64,000 bases of DNA, from NCBI RefSeq assembly GCF_000264995.1, contig NW_006767440.1:614787-678786 (forward strand), read 5' to 3'. Positions 22,899 to 34,271 of the stretch are shown here, one piece after another (within the stretch, counting starts at the first letter, position 1; each line of letters begins with the position of its first letter). This DNA comes from Punctularia strigosozonata HHB-11173 SS5 (taxonomy: Eukaryota > Basidiomycota > Agaricomycetes > Corticiales > Punctulariaceae). The translations under genes were made by a program, and so were the position numbers. The notes below the pieces were generated by a model that was not told the DNA's origin, made no database searches, and was given only the letters and a program-made list of their open reading frames with translations.

Positions 22899-23124
22899 GA
22901 TTCCGGGGCAAAGATGGCGGTAGGCAACAAACCTCTCGGAAGAGGATGGTGCGGCACGTGACCGAAACCTTGAGGCCTTGGTCCGGTGTGGCTCTTCTCT
23001 GGGTATCCTCTCAGCTTGGCTGAGCCCTGCCAATCGAACCAGATTTCGAACGTCCCCTTCGGCCCCTTGCAGTGGTGTAACGGACGTTACTGCCAACATA
23101 GATTGTGCAGCTGGACCGAAGAAT
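22899..23124. promoter_or_regulatory. Bidirectional promoter region, cyclin L / RS-like gene
   Basis: Only 226 bases separate the two divergent start codons, so both genes must share upstream DNA. No specific binding site was identified. Confidence 0.5.
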
Positions 23125-24897
23125 ATGTACGACAGGCAGAGAGGCTATCACGACGACAGACGGCGCTATGACGCCGGACCACCTCCGCGGTCGTACCCTC
23201 CCGCGCGCCCTCACCCTGCGCCTGATCCGTACTACCCACCGCGGGATACTCGCGAGGACTACAGAGACTATCCTCGAGGAAGGGGACCTCCTCCACCCGG
23301 GCCGCCAAGGGATCCGTATCCGGCAGCGCCAGCAGCGTATGCCAGGGACGAGCGCTATTCAGAATACCCGAGGGACGCGTACTATGACCGAGAGAGAGAT
23401 AGAGCGAGGGCATGGGAAGACTATTATGCGCAGACGGGGGCGGACTCTGAGCCGATGAGGGGGGCGTATGCGGAGGAGCGGAGGAGAGGCGGACGGTACG
23501 AGGATTTCAGGGACAGGGATTACCGCGACAATCGACGACCTCAACACCCTGCTTCTGGCGATGACAGAGGATGGAACAGGAGGCCGTCCCACTCACCTCC
23601 AGACCGACGTAGAGGTGGTGCGTATCTTCATTCCGTGTCTTCTTCGCGAGAGCGCAGCGCTAAAAGAAACAAATCAGGTCGACGGAGCCCGTTTAAGGAA
23701 AGCAGGTTCCGACGTCGGTCACCTTCGCCGCCTAGCCCAGCCCCCAGGCGGCTTTCCCCTCCACCAGCTGACATCCGGCGCTCTCGCGACCGATCGCCAT
23801 CTCAGTCACTGGCACCCCCGCCTAAACGGCCGAAACTTGACGATGCAGCATCCCAGGGTCCGGTACTGTCGGGCAGCTCGCGCCATCTGAATGATCCTCC
23901 GATGAACCCCTTGGAAGATGCAGCCGCTCAGGTGCCTGCGATCGCTCCAACGACGCCTGATAGGAAACAGGAATCGCCGTCTCTCATCTTATCACCACGC
24001 CTCCGACGCCTATCCCGAGATACGGACACCAACGCCGATGCCGCGATCCCTGAGCCGAAGCAAGAGGATGCCAAACCATCTATTCTTCCTGAAGGGTCCT
24101 TCGCCAGAGACAAGGGCAAGGGCAAGGAGATCCTTCCTGACACCAAGGTCGTCGATGTGAAATCGGAAGAACTTCATGCTCAGTTCCAAACCACTTCTAG
24201 ATCAGTTGTACCGTTACCGAATCCATCCGCAATGCAGCCACCCAAAGGCCCACGTCACGGAATCCTGCCATCTACGTCGACGGGTGCTCAAAGCGCCGCC
24301 CCTTCGTCTGCCATGGATGCGTTACCAACGGGACCGAGAACCTCCACCACCCAATCATTCTCGTCCACGGCACAGCCGGCCACCCCTACGGGCTGGGATC
24401 AGCATCCTCCCGCGGGGTCGGACTCGCTCGCACCTTCTCCCGCCAGCACCAATCCTTGGGGTGCGAGTAATAACGGCTCCTGGGGAAGACCCTTGCATCC
24501 GGTCTACAAAGTCCCTTACCCTGTCATACCGAAATTCGTGCCCTCGCCCACGCCGGAGGAGGTCGCCGAGCAAGAAGCGAAGGCGAAAGGAAAGGGCAAT
24601 GCGCAGGGAAAGGGCGGCAACGCGCAAGGCAAGAGCGCCGACGGCAGCCAGGAGACCAAGCCCTCCGAAACCCACGAAGAACGGCGGGCGAAGTTGCGCG
24701 AGAAGAACACGTCGGATTATCTGTCTATCTACAAGGCGACACAGCGCGCACTCCACGAGATGGATCTTGCGCGCGTGGACATGAGGATGGCGGAGCAGCG
24801 AAGGATGGTCGCGGACGCGCAGTTGGAGCTGGCGAAGGCCGGGACGTTAGGGATCGAGTATCCGGGGGTCAGCGCATTACCGACAGCGGCAGATTGA
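23125..24897 (+). CDS. Arginine/serine- and proline-rich protein, possible splicing factor
   Basis: One open frame of 590 residues starting MYDRQRGYHDDRRRYDAG. The first 200 residues are rich in Arg, Asp, Tyr and Pro (DRDYRDNRR, PPRDPY). An RS-like block follows (RRSPFKESRFRRRSPSPPSP, RRSRDRSPSQS) with a PPPKRPKLDD nuclear signal. The middle is disordered. The C-terminal part (ERRAKLREKNTSDYLSIYKA to LELAKAGTLGIEYPG) is predicted helical or coiled. Bases 23618-23677 form a 60-base GT-AG intron-like segment that is a multiple of three and lies in frame, so the true protein may be 20 residues shorter. No named domain recognised. Confidence 0.7.
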   Translation: MYDRQRGYHDDRRRYDAGPPPRSYPPARPHPAPDPYYPPRDTREDYRDYPRGRGPPPPGPPRDPYPAAPAAYARDERYSEYPRDAYYDRERDRARAWEDYYAQTGADSEPMRGAYAEERRRGGRYEDFRDRDYRDNRRPQHPASGDDRGWNRRPSHSPPDRRRGGAYLHSVSSSRERSAKRNKSGRRSPFKESRFRRRSPSPPSPAPRRLSPPPADIRRSRDRSPSQSLAPPPKRPKLDDAASQGPVLSGSSRHLNDPPMNPLEDAAAQVPAIAPTTPDRKQESPSLILSPRLRRLSRDTDTNADAAIPEPKQEDAKPSILPEGSFARDKGKGKEILPDTKVVDVKSEELHAQFQTTSRSVVPLPNPSAMQPPKGPRHGILPSTSTGAQSAAPSSAMDALPTGPRTSTTQSFSSTAQPATPTGWDQHPPAGSDSLAPSPASTNPWGASNNGSWGRPLHPVYKVPYPVIPKFVPSPTPEEVAEQEAKAKGKGNAQGKGGNAQGKSADGSQETKPSETHEERRAKLREKNTSDYLSIYKATQRALHEMDLARVDMRMAEQRRMVADAQLELAKAGTLGIEYPGVSALPTAAD

Positions 24898-25109
24898 AGA
24901 AATTTCTTAGTCGTTGTATGCTATTGGACCCAATGTCATTCCTTGCTCGAGGCTCGTGCAAAAGTAGCAAAGGGGTGAAACGAACTCGCGAAGGCCGAAA
25001 TGCACCCGAAGTGGGGTGGTGGCGGTGTAGCGTTCGCTTGCATCCTTTGCTCCTCCGGAGAGAGTCCGGCTCGAGTTATCTGTGACCTCCGCTTCACTAC
25101 ACCGTCAAG

Positions 25110-27773
25110 ATGCTCGACCACTGCTCAATATTTCACAAGGGTAAGCCGCTTTGCGCATAACACCTCCTCGCCTTATTGACATATGCTTTTGTGCAGGCGG
25201 TATCGTCCTCTGGTCCAAATCATTCACGCCCACCGCTGCGCAGGTCGCGTCATCGTCAGCGTCTCCGGTCAACTCGCTCATTCGGGAAGCTCTCATCGAA
25301 GGCAGAGCCGCGGAAGCGAGCTACGACAAAGATGGCTACGCTCTCAAGTGGTCGTTCATGAACGATTTGGAGCTCATCTTCGTTGTATGCACGCATCGCA
25401 CGATTATTCGTCTGACCACGACTCTAACCTTGGACGTAGGTTGCATATCAACGCATTCTTCAACTTACGTATGTGGATGAGCTGCTCGCGGTTATGAAGA
25501 CACTCTTCATCAAGATGTTCGAGCCGTTCCTCACCACATTCGTCGCTTCTTTACATGCCACGAGTTCTGGGCAACTTGCCTCCGGTACCTTGGGCGTCAC
25601 ACCCGCGTCTTGGAGCTTTGCAAAGGCTTTTGAGGGCTGGGATGCGATGTTTGACAAGGTGCTGAGGGGACTCGAGGATAAGGCTGCCCAGGTACGCGTT
25701 GCTCTAATCCTTGTCCACCTGTTATCAAGATATCAAACGTCGGACAGGAACGCAAGTCGCGTATCCGACCGATGACTCGCGTTGTCGCGAATCCAAGCCC
25801 TCCCTCTGACGACCAGAGCACAAGTGCGGAATCCTCGTTCGCTTCCCAAGAAAAGGGTTCTTATTGGTTTCCACAGTACCTTCGAACACGGACTCGACTT
25901 CTGTGGACGAGCAAGCGATTGCTAGGAATGTCCAAGCATTGAAGAACCGCCTGCGCGGCCGTGGTGGCGGAGGAAGGCGAGGGTCCGGACGAGGGCCTAT
26001 CGCCCGCACAGAGTCCGGAAGTGGCAGGGACAGCGTACCAAATTCAGAGTACGTGCAAGACGCTCGTCTCGCCACACAATACTGTGGATATATGCTAATG
26101 TCAATGCAGTTCGGAGATGACCCCGTCCAAACGCAAGCCAAAAGCCAAAGAGCAGCGCAGGTGGGGTGACTCCGCACCCACCGAATCGGACATGGCCACC
26201 CTCGACTTCAGCGTAGACAAACAGAGTGACGCCGCGGGACCGTCGTCTCTCGATCTGCAGGCGCTCGTCGACCAGACGTCCCTCGGCACGCGCACTACTG
26301 ACGGACTCTATGAAGTCAAGGACTGGGAGTTTATGGAGAAGGACGGCTCCGGGTCCGACTCGGACTTCGTCTCTGCTGCGCTGAAGTCGAGCATAGACAA
26401 AGAGCGGGAGGAGAAGGGTGGGGGTATGGGGCTGTTCGGGTCGATGTTTGCGCGTTTGACAGGGAGCAAGGTGTTGACGGAGGAGGACCTGAAGCCGGTA
26501 TTGGAAGCGATGAAGCAGCACTTGATGAAGAAGAACGTGGCGAAGGAAATTGCGGACAAGGTATGCGAGGGCGTTGCGGAGGGCTTGATTGGAAAGAAGA
26601 TCGGTGGCTTCCAGAGTACGCCGCGATCCTCTCTACCATGACCTTGCATTCGACTGATCCGTGTGTTTCAGCCACGAACGCGGCTTTCCGGCAAGCTCTC
26701 TCCAACTCGCTCACCCGTATTCTTACGCCCAAGACCTCTACCGACCTATTACTCTCCATCCGCACCAAGCTGTCGTCGCCGTTGCCGTCAACTCAGCACA
26801 GACTGCCCTACAGCATCACGTTCGTGGGCGTGAACGGTGTCGGCAAGAGCACGAACCTGAGCAAAGTCTGCTTCTGGTTGATCCAGAACGGGTTCCGGGT
26901 GCTGATCGCAGCTTGCGATACATTCCGGTACGTGTATATCACTAGGATCAAGGTTCATACCAACTCATCGAAACGGTGCAGGAGCGGCGCTGTCGAACAA
27001 CTCCGTGTGCATGTCCGCAATTTGGGTATGCTCGGCGTGAACGGCAATGGCCCGACAGGTAGCAAAGGCGGTGTGGAACTCTTCGAAAGAGGATACGGGA
27101 AAGACGCCGCGGGGATCGCGAAAGAGGCGATCACATACGGTATGACCATGAGCCCGGCGACGATATGTTTCTCACTGCTCATAGCTAAGGACAACGACTT
27201 CGATGTCGTACTCATCGACACCGCCGGCCGTATGCAGGACAACGAAGTAAGTGTCGGACTTCTCTTGACCAGGCTCAGCTTGGTCTGACGAACGTTCGCC
27301 CGACAGCCCCTCATGCGTGCGCTGGCCAAACTGGTTGCCGTGAACAACCCGGATAAAATCCTTTTCGTCGGCGAGGCCCTTGTCGGTAATGAAGCAGTCG
27401 ATCAGTTGCAGAAGTTCGACCGCGCCTTGCGTGATTTCTCCTCTGCGTCCGGTGGTGCCGGGAAAGGACGCGGCATCGACGGCATGATCGTGACGAAATG
27501 GGATACCGTTGACGATAAGGTGCGCTTTGATCCACAGTTGTGCGGTACCCATCGTGAACAAACCAGTAACCGGCCGTTCTTGTTAGGTTGGGGCGGCGCT
27601 GTCGATGACTTATGTGACGGGACAGCCCATCGTGTTTGTCGGCACTGGCCAGGTAAGACATCACATCCAGGTCTCCACGTTGCTGGCTAACGATGCTTCC
27701 CCTTGTGCAGACCTATACTGACTTGAAGCAGCTAAGAGTTGCCAATGTCGTACAAGCCATTATCAACGACTAG
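25110..27773 (+). CDS. SRP101: Signal recognition particle receptor subunit alpha (SRP101)
   Basis: GTPase that docks SRP-ribosome complexes at the ER membrane. An N-terminal longin-like SRX domain ([40 protein letters not shown]) binds the beta subunit. A charged linker with [13 protein letters not shown] follows, then the NG domain. N-domain: [21 protein letters not shown] motifs: [45 protein letters not shown] and [12 protein letters not shown]. It ends VVQAIIND. Several short introns are needed and all restore the frame. The TKWD version replaces the usual TK(F/A/C)D. Confidence 0.95.
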
Positions 27774-28272
27774 AGGGTTGCTATGCGAGACCCAGTGCCT
27801 AATACGTGGTTGAGGGTAGGAATTGTTCTTGCTCATGTAGTCATACCGTAATTCTATTGAATGGTAAATGGGCTGTTGAATTTGACGTAACAGGGCTGTG
27901 AGTAGGCGCCGGCGAGGAATACCCGTGTTCATGCTTGAATACGTGCTTTGACCACGCCAGAACTGGTCTGACGGGACTTCCCCACCCTTCCTCACATAGG
28001 TGTCGAGCCCTGGCATTCGGCGAAACAACTGTCGGTTGACGGCGTATGCTCACCTTGATGACATCAAATTGGGTTTAGAGGCTGAATTGGCTGAAGGTAC
28101 GATCGCGTCACTTCATTGTGGGGCCTGAACGTTAACGTTGTTGAATGTTCACTTAATATTCAAGGGCTTTGTCAGTGTTCGATATCTAATCCTTAAGCCG
28201 ACATAGTCCGTTTATTACGAAACGTCGTCGCCATGATCGGATTCCATCATAGTACTTCCCGAGACGCCGAGC
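27774..28272. other. Convergent intergenic region
   Basis: Between the ends of SRP101 and VMA13. Relatively AT-rich compared with the flanking genes; no gene or RNA recognised. Confidence 0.5.
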
Positions 28273-30207
28273 CTAGACAACCGCCCACGGATGGCTGACA
28301 AGCCGCTGGACGGAGACGAGCGCCTGGTAGCGCACGTTTGGATCTGGATGCGTCATGAGCTCCATCACGCGCGTTTTCGCTCCTAGATCTGTTAGGATCC
28401 TAAAGCGTGCAAAAAATCGGTCGGTCGTGAACATAAGGGAAGATCTGGAATTGCAACGTACTTCTTTCCTTGCGGGTAGTGTTTGACGTATTGGCCCACA
28501 TCGTGCGCGGCGACGGCGAGCACGACGGGGTCTTCGGATTCTCGCAGTAGCTTGACGAGGATCCTAGGTGCGATAGATGTCCGTCAAGGATAATGGAACC
28601 AGCACAAGCGTGACATATACTAACTTGAGCTGTGCGTAATCCGAATCGTTCAGCTTCGTCGCGTTCTCCTTCCAGAAGTCATCGGATTCATGCACGGGTG
28701 TCCAAGAGAGGTGTCCCGATGTCAACTCCGAGCTGTACTCGTCGTACGTCCTACAAATGTACACATCAAACCCGCATCAGTTAGCCGTGACTTGGTGCCA
28801 GAACGATCACTTGGACACGCACGTTAAACTCTGGAATCGAGCATTCAGCTCGTCGCGCAAGAACGCAACGTCCTCCGCGATATCTTCGTCAGTCCATTTG
28901 CGCGTGCTGAGGTTCTTGGCGAAGGGCAGAAGTTGCGCGACGAGCATCGCGGGCAGGTTGGCGGACGGTGCTTTGGTCACTAGGTTCTACGAAATAAGAA
29001 TATCAGATCAACGCTCTGATATCACAATGGAAGGCAAAATGTACCCGGAACGTGGCGACGACAACTCGGATGACCTTTTCCTTCACCGCATTCTGCGCGA
29101 CGTCGGTTAGTAGCGGGATCACGTCGTATTTCCTGTTCGAAATGCTCAGCGGTTGAAGCTGGGTCAGAGCGAGGCGGTATCGTACTTGTTCAGCTGCTCG
29201 GCGACCTCTTGATCGAACGTCAACAGCCAGAAGCAGAACACGACTTGGTAGCTCATTTGCGGCCCGGGTTTGTGGCCAAGGATATCTTTCAATCTGAGCG
29301 GAACAACGTACGCGTTAGTCAGGGGGTACCAGGGAGCAGAGGAAGTACGTTCACGTACCCAGCGATAACACCCGGAATGCGCCATACAGCTTTCCGTGTC
29401 TCAGGGCGGGGAAGGAGTGCCTCTAGGCACTGAACGGCGACGTCGCGTTTATTCGGCGTGGGGCCCTGGACGAAGGCGGCGAGGGTGACGAGGAAGGGCT
29501 GGATCACTTGTTGAGGAAGTGGTGTCGAGTACGAGCTATTCATTGCGCTTGTCAATTGGGAAAAGGCGGAGAAATAGTGAAGTGAAGGGAACTCGCCTCA
29601 GAAGGATGGTAAGGATTTGGGTCGATTTGAGCTGCACGAAATCGTCTTGCGTTTCCAATGCTCTAGGAGTCGTTGAGCACGCGTATAGTCAAGTCCCAGG
29701 ATGACCACACGCACTTGAGCAGAGGACCGTAAGGAAGCTCGGGATCCGTCTCCGATGCCCTGGTGAACAACGCTATTCGCTCCTCGTGGTCTGTGCCAGC
29801 AGCACGTCAACTCCTTCCCGTTCTTTACCAGAAGACAGCTCTCACTCACCTATCAAAGCGTCGCCAATAAGAACCAGTATGCATTGCATAGTATCGACCC
29901 GCTGCAACTTCTTCAACAAGCCGAGGTATAGCAGCGTGTATGCCTGCCCTTCAGACAGCAGCAGCGACTCGATTTTCGCCTTCGACTGCTTGTCCACCTT
30001 CTTGATGCGCGCCAGCTCCTCAGAGGTTATCAATCCCGCGCGTTGGTAGCCCTATATGCGCCCAGGGAATTTAACAATGACCAGTGAATCCATTCATTTC
30101 GTAGTATCAGATCCGCAGTTCGTACGCACCTCCCATGGCACGAGCTTGGTCTTGATTTTCGCGGACTGCTCATCCAGGTAGTTGTTAAGTACCAGCGAGT
30201 TTGACAT
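28273..30207 (-). CDS. VMA13: V-type proton ATPase subunit H (VMA13)
   Basis: Regulatory subunit of the V1 sector, coupling ATP hydrolysis to proton pumping and inhibiting free V1. Starts [19 protein letters not shown], then [20 protein letters not shown]. Armadillo-type repeats follow, with [39 protein letters not shown] and [16 protein letters not shown]. The C-terminal domain has [20 protein letters not shown] and [16 protein letters not shown] and ends [12 protein letters not shown]. These are the most conserved subunit-H segments. About eight exons joined by short introns. Divergent from SFT2. Confidence 0.95.
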
Positions 30208-30545
30208 CGTCGCCGGTGGTGATATCGTATAGCGAACCCTCAGTCCGACCCAAGCAATGACCTGTTCAGCGTATGACGCTGGAGCAAGCGCCGTTTCGGG
30301 AGTGATGCGTGGCTGTGTATCCAAACGCGGGGACTGCGCCGCGCGGCGAAGTTGCAGGTCGGCCAGCTTGCTCTGCCTCTGCCTGCTGCCGGACCAGCGT
30401 CTCTCGAATCGCTTACGACAACGCCCGGGACATCGTCCGTCTGATAACAATAACTCTTCCTACCTTGCAGCATATATTTGCCATCTGCTGCAGCCTCAAA
30501 CGACTCCGCTTCTCGTGTAACTGAGTTGACGAACGAGACAACAAC
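30208..30545. promoter_or_regulatory. Divergent promoter region VMA13 / SFT2
   Basis: 338 bases between two divergent start codons, both for endomembrane proteins. No specific site recognised. Confidence 0.45.
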
Positions 30546-31354
30546 ATGGCTACCAAAGGCTGGTTCAACCTCGAGGCCGTTGGTGGCACTATCCCAGAAA
30601 CACAGTTCTTTGAGGGCGACTCCGCTTTCTCGTTTCTTGGCCTGACTAGGACACAGCGTCTGTACGGATTCGTAGGATGGTGAGCATCAATATATTCATC
30701 TCCGAGTTGCGTTCGGCTAGGCACTTCCAATTCCTCGTACATCTGGCTTGGTGGAACGGGATGTTTATCTTTCTACCTAGTCTTGCTATTGGATTTGTCT
30801 TGTCGATCCTCGGCGCTATCCTATTGTTCATCGGTGCTTTGGGCAGCTTTGCAGGTAAGCCACGCTTGCTTGACTTCCATGCAACTACTTGAAACCAGTA
30901 CTCTAGCGCTTTATGTACTGGGAACCATTATCTCTTTGATTGGAACCGGCTTCCTCATCGGGGTATGTCATCCCAACTTGTGCCTCGGGAACGAATCCTA
31001 CATTCACACCGTTCAATATAGTTCTTCAAGCAACTCAAGCTGGTCGGTGCCTCCAACTGCATCTTGCTTGTCGTCAGCGCTCACGCGAACCTTGTAGATG
31101 TTCAAGCCCGTTCGGGTAGCAGCCACCATCATCTTCCTCGCCTCGATCGTGCTCGTACTTGTCGGCGCGTTCGTCATCGGCTCTGACATCCTCTGCCTCA
31201 GTACGCATACCTCTCCAGCCTCAAACGCGCTTTGCTGACTTGATGCGCCTGAACAGTCTTCGTAATCATTGAATATCTCGCATACACCTGGTACACGTTG
31301 TCGTACATCCCGTACGCACGAACATCTATCCTCAAGGTGATCGGTATGGCGTAG
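30546..31354 (+). CDS. SFT2: SFT2-family Golgi vesicle transport protein
   Basis: Tetraspanning membrane protein acting in endosome/ER-to-Golgi vesicle fusion. Starts MATKGWFNLEAVGGTIPETQ with an acidic cytosolic head (FFEGDSAFSFLGLTRTQRLY). Four hydrophobic segments follow: LAIGFVLSILGAILLFIGAL, VLYVLGTIISLIGTGFLIGF, AATIIFLASIVLVLVGAFVI and LIFVIIEYLAYTWYTLSYIP. FKQLKLMFKPVR is the conserved loop. It ends RTSILKVIGMA. About six exons with short GT-AG introns. The layout matches SFT2/GOT1-like proteins. Confidence 0.92.
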
Positions 31355-31608
31355 ACCAACCAGTCGCACGCGGTTCTAGTAAAAGACGGGAAAGACGGGT
31401 GTCTCGAAAGAGAACTGTATCATGCATACTTGTTCCACTAATAATGTGTCGTGTCGGGGAATACGTGCCTATCACACCCTCGCCCGTTGGCAAGAGAAAG
31501 CGAGACATCTTCTCGCTCCGTCTCTCTATCACGCTCGTCATGATCTGCCCCTCCCGCAACTTCTTCCGAAACCAAGTCGTCTACCGCTCTTGAGTCGTGG
31601 TTTTGATC

Positions 31609-33438
31609 CTAGTTAACCCTCATTGGGGTGGGGGGGGGGTTATACTCGCTGTTATCCCATGTCGATACCTCTACGAGCTCGGGGCGGTCTGCAACCTGTT
31701 GGAGCCTCCGCACGAACCTGTCGCTCAACTCATTGGCTCCTTCGATTATAAGCTGTAGCCCGGACCTCCGAGCCAGCAGTTTCGGCAAGCATCGGTGGAA
31801 CTCGCTGATTGGGGCTAGCATCTCAAGATCCATATAGATACGTCGCAGCAATGGCAGGAGATCCGGCGGACGCGCTAAGGTAGCGTTACTTCCGTCCTCG
31901 ATGGCAGCGGCGCTCGTCATTGACTCCAATAGCAACCGAACGGCAATTTCGGCAGCTCCTGGGGCTTCGCACTGGACTTCGGATGCCCCAGAGCACCGGC
32001 TCAAGATATGGGCTATGGTAGTCGTCACTTGATCGAACTCTCCGTCGGTGTCCACCTCCGCGCGTAGGTTCACGATATCAACGTCGCCGAGTCGTAACTT
32101 GTTGATAATAGGGAGGAGCAGGCTTGAGTCGGGGAGAGTGAGGGTTAGGTCCAATAACGTTGACGTCTCCTGGCCTACCCAGAACACGATTTGGTCCATA
32201 TCCCACAGACCGTAACACAAGGTTCGCGGAGAAGGACCATCGCCGTTGCAGGTGCAATGACCCTCGAGGAATTTGACCAATGAAGCAGAGTAATCCACCT
32301 CCAAGGCTGAATGGAACAGCTCAAGGAACACTATGGCGCAGGAAGGTATCCTGATACGCTCGAGCAGGACGCATGCGTACGGAACTGGGGCACCCAAGAA
32401 CAGTTTGGTTAAGTTTCGCAAGACTATCACGTCTGAACATGCGTCCATGGGTATTAAAGCCTCGCCAGAGGATGTTTCTAAGCAGAGTTCCTGTAACAAA
32501 GGCATCGTGCGCAGGGCTGCTACCAGCTGCCCCGCAGTGGGCCACGAATCTGCAGGCAAATCCACCAGTTGAAGGGACGTCAAGCCCCGGAACAGTGAGG
32601 GACAGCACATCATCACCCAGTCAAAGGATGTTCTTGCAAGATCGAGGCTGCGAAGGTGCGGGGCGTAGCTACCCAGAAAATTGTGTGGTAAGCGCCCAGA
32701 GGTCGGACCAATATCTGCATGTAGCTTGCACGACACGAGTACAGGGGCGCGACCGGACAGAATCGCCTGATATTGCGTGACATCGGCCTTCAGATAGTCC
32801 AGTGTTTGGGCGCGACCTAGGTGTGAGAGTGCCAGTACTTCGGCTTCGTCGGAAACTGTGGTGGCTAGGGCTGAGCGTGAGTCCCTGAAGTTTTCTATCA
32901 TTAGCGGGACGCCTCTTGATCTTGATAGAAACACCTCTGTCAACTGCACTGATGAACGCGGAACATTTGACCAGAGGCCAGGCAAACCGAGTGCAACCCT
33001 TCGCCAGTGTTGACACACATGACTGAAGACATGGCTGTACGGGTACACGACGGTGTGCACCGGATATTTTCTCAGCTCCACGTCGTTCTTGCTTGTAGAG
33101 ACGCAGTCGCGGAAGATGAGCGAGAGGATCTCGTTAGGGAGCAGGGAGGCAGGGGCTAGTTGATTGCGCTGTTCGAAGAGAGACCTCAGTCGTCCACATA
33201 AAGTTCCGATCGTATGCCAGTGATCGTCAAGATGCTGTATTCCGACTTCATCTTCTACCGCCAAGCAAGGTATAGCATCTTCGAGCTCGAGGATCGCATT
33301 CGAGTGTGGCCACGGTGGATACTGGAATTCGACTGACTGTAGACGATCCAGGACTCTATCGATCTGTAGATACATGTCGCGAATCTTCCTGTCGATCTGC
33401 CGGCGTTGTTCGTCGCGAGCAGCCCAGCGCGAGCCCAT
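31609..33438 (-). CDS. F-box protein with leucine-rich C-terminal region
   Basis: Single-exon gene of about 609 residues. An N-terminal coiled-coil-like part (RRQIDRKIRDMYLQIDRVLD) precedes the F-box LLPNEILSLIFRDC, followed by HVCQHWRRVALGLPGLWSNV. This is the layout of the large F-box families of mushrooms. The rest has irregular leucine-rich stretches (LTSLQLVDLPADSW, LRNLTKLFLGAPVPY). F-box proteins recruit substrates to SCF ubiquitin ligases through Skp1; the substrate is unknown. The ATG at 33438 (MGSRWAARDEQ) is chosen because the longer frame begins only with TTG. Confidence 0.8.
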   Translation of the reverse strand: MGSRWAARDEQRRQIDRKIRDMYLQIDRVLDRLQSVEFQYPPWPHSNAILELEDAIPCLAVEDEVGIQHLDDHWHTIGTLCGRLRSLFEQRNQLAPASLLPNEILSLIFRDCVSTSKNDVELRKYPVHTVVYPYSHVFSHVCQHWRRVALGLPGLWSNVPRSSVQLTEVFLSRSRGVPLMIENFRDSRSALATTVSDEAEVLALSHLGRAQTLDYLKADVTQYQAILSGRAPVLVSCKLHADIGPTSGRLPHNFLGSYAPHLRSLDLARTSFDWVMMCCPSLFRGLTSLQLVDLPADSWPTAGQLVAALRTMPLLQELCLETSSGEALIPMDACSDVIVLRNLTKLFLGAPVPYACVLLERIRIPSCAIVFLELFHSALEVDYSASLVKFLEGHCTCNGDGPSPRTLCYGLWDMDQIVFWVGQETSTLLDLTLTLPDSSLLLPIINKLRLGDVDIVNLRAEVDTDGEFDQVTTTIAHILSRCSGASEVQCEAPGAAEIAVRLLLESMTSAAAIEDGSNATLARPPDLLPLLRRIYMDLEMLAPISEFHRCLPKLLARRSGLQLIIEGANELSDRFVRRLQQVADRPELVEVSTWDNSEYNPPPTPMRVN

Positions 33439-34271
33439 CGAGCCATATCTATCGACAGGAATCGGCCAATCTGCCTCACTGAAGGACGACAAAGTCAAGG
33501 TGTCAGAATAATCATGGCCTGTTGCGCGGACGTCTGTTGCTCACAGATTCAGAGGTTCTAGTGGTTCCATATTATCCCGCGGTTTGGCTGCTCCAAGACC
33601 TCGGTCTAGAGCAAACCGGTTTCATACGGGATGCGCGAGGATGGGTGAAGAGACGCAACTCGGTCGACCCCTCATGACGCTTATAAGTCTTTCTTTGTTC
33701 TCCGGCGTATGCCGCTAGGTCGGAGTTCGGACCGATTGTTGAAGACGCATTCGAAGTTCTGACTGGAAGTCATTCGCCCTTGTGTCCAGTATGGCTTTGC
33801 TGCTGACGTTGTTCTCTAAGTGGTGTTCGAGTAGTCGACGATTTGCACCATCGATACCGCGGCGTCCCAGGGCTCGTACTATAATGCTGAATGGGCCGAA
33901 TCGAGAGCGTGTCAAAGCGTGGCGTCGCGTTAGAGGCAGTTGATTCGTGTAAATTGCGGGAGGGCCCGCCTCAAGCTTTTCAAGCTCATCTCCCCATCAG
34001 TCGTGTCGAAGTTGGACTCCGGCTGCGATGATAGGCAACTAAAAGTGTCGCAGCAATGGTATCATCGAGTAATTGGCCATTCTCAACAACGACGTTCCTT
34101 CGCGACATAAGACCATGGAGGGTCGAAGCAGGATACAACCCGGAACTGAACCGTTGTCACGCTCGGCCTGGGGTTCACGCCACAAGCGCGTTCGGTCACG
34201 TGTTTTACGCGATCACCCATCCGTTGACCGATCGCGCCTTCCTCCGACTCTTTTCGGTGCACGCCCTCGCC
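33439..34271. other. Intergenic, no gene seen
   Basis: Divergent upstream region of the F-box gene and CDC45. Short open frames here have no motif. Confidence 0.5.

Noticed and set aside
22978-23124. Extended N-terminus of the RS-like protein
   Set aside because: The longer frame begins with TTG; the first ATG is at 23125 and the upstream residues look like leader sequence.
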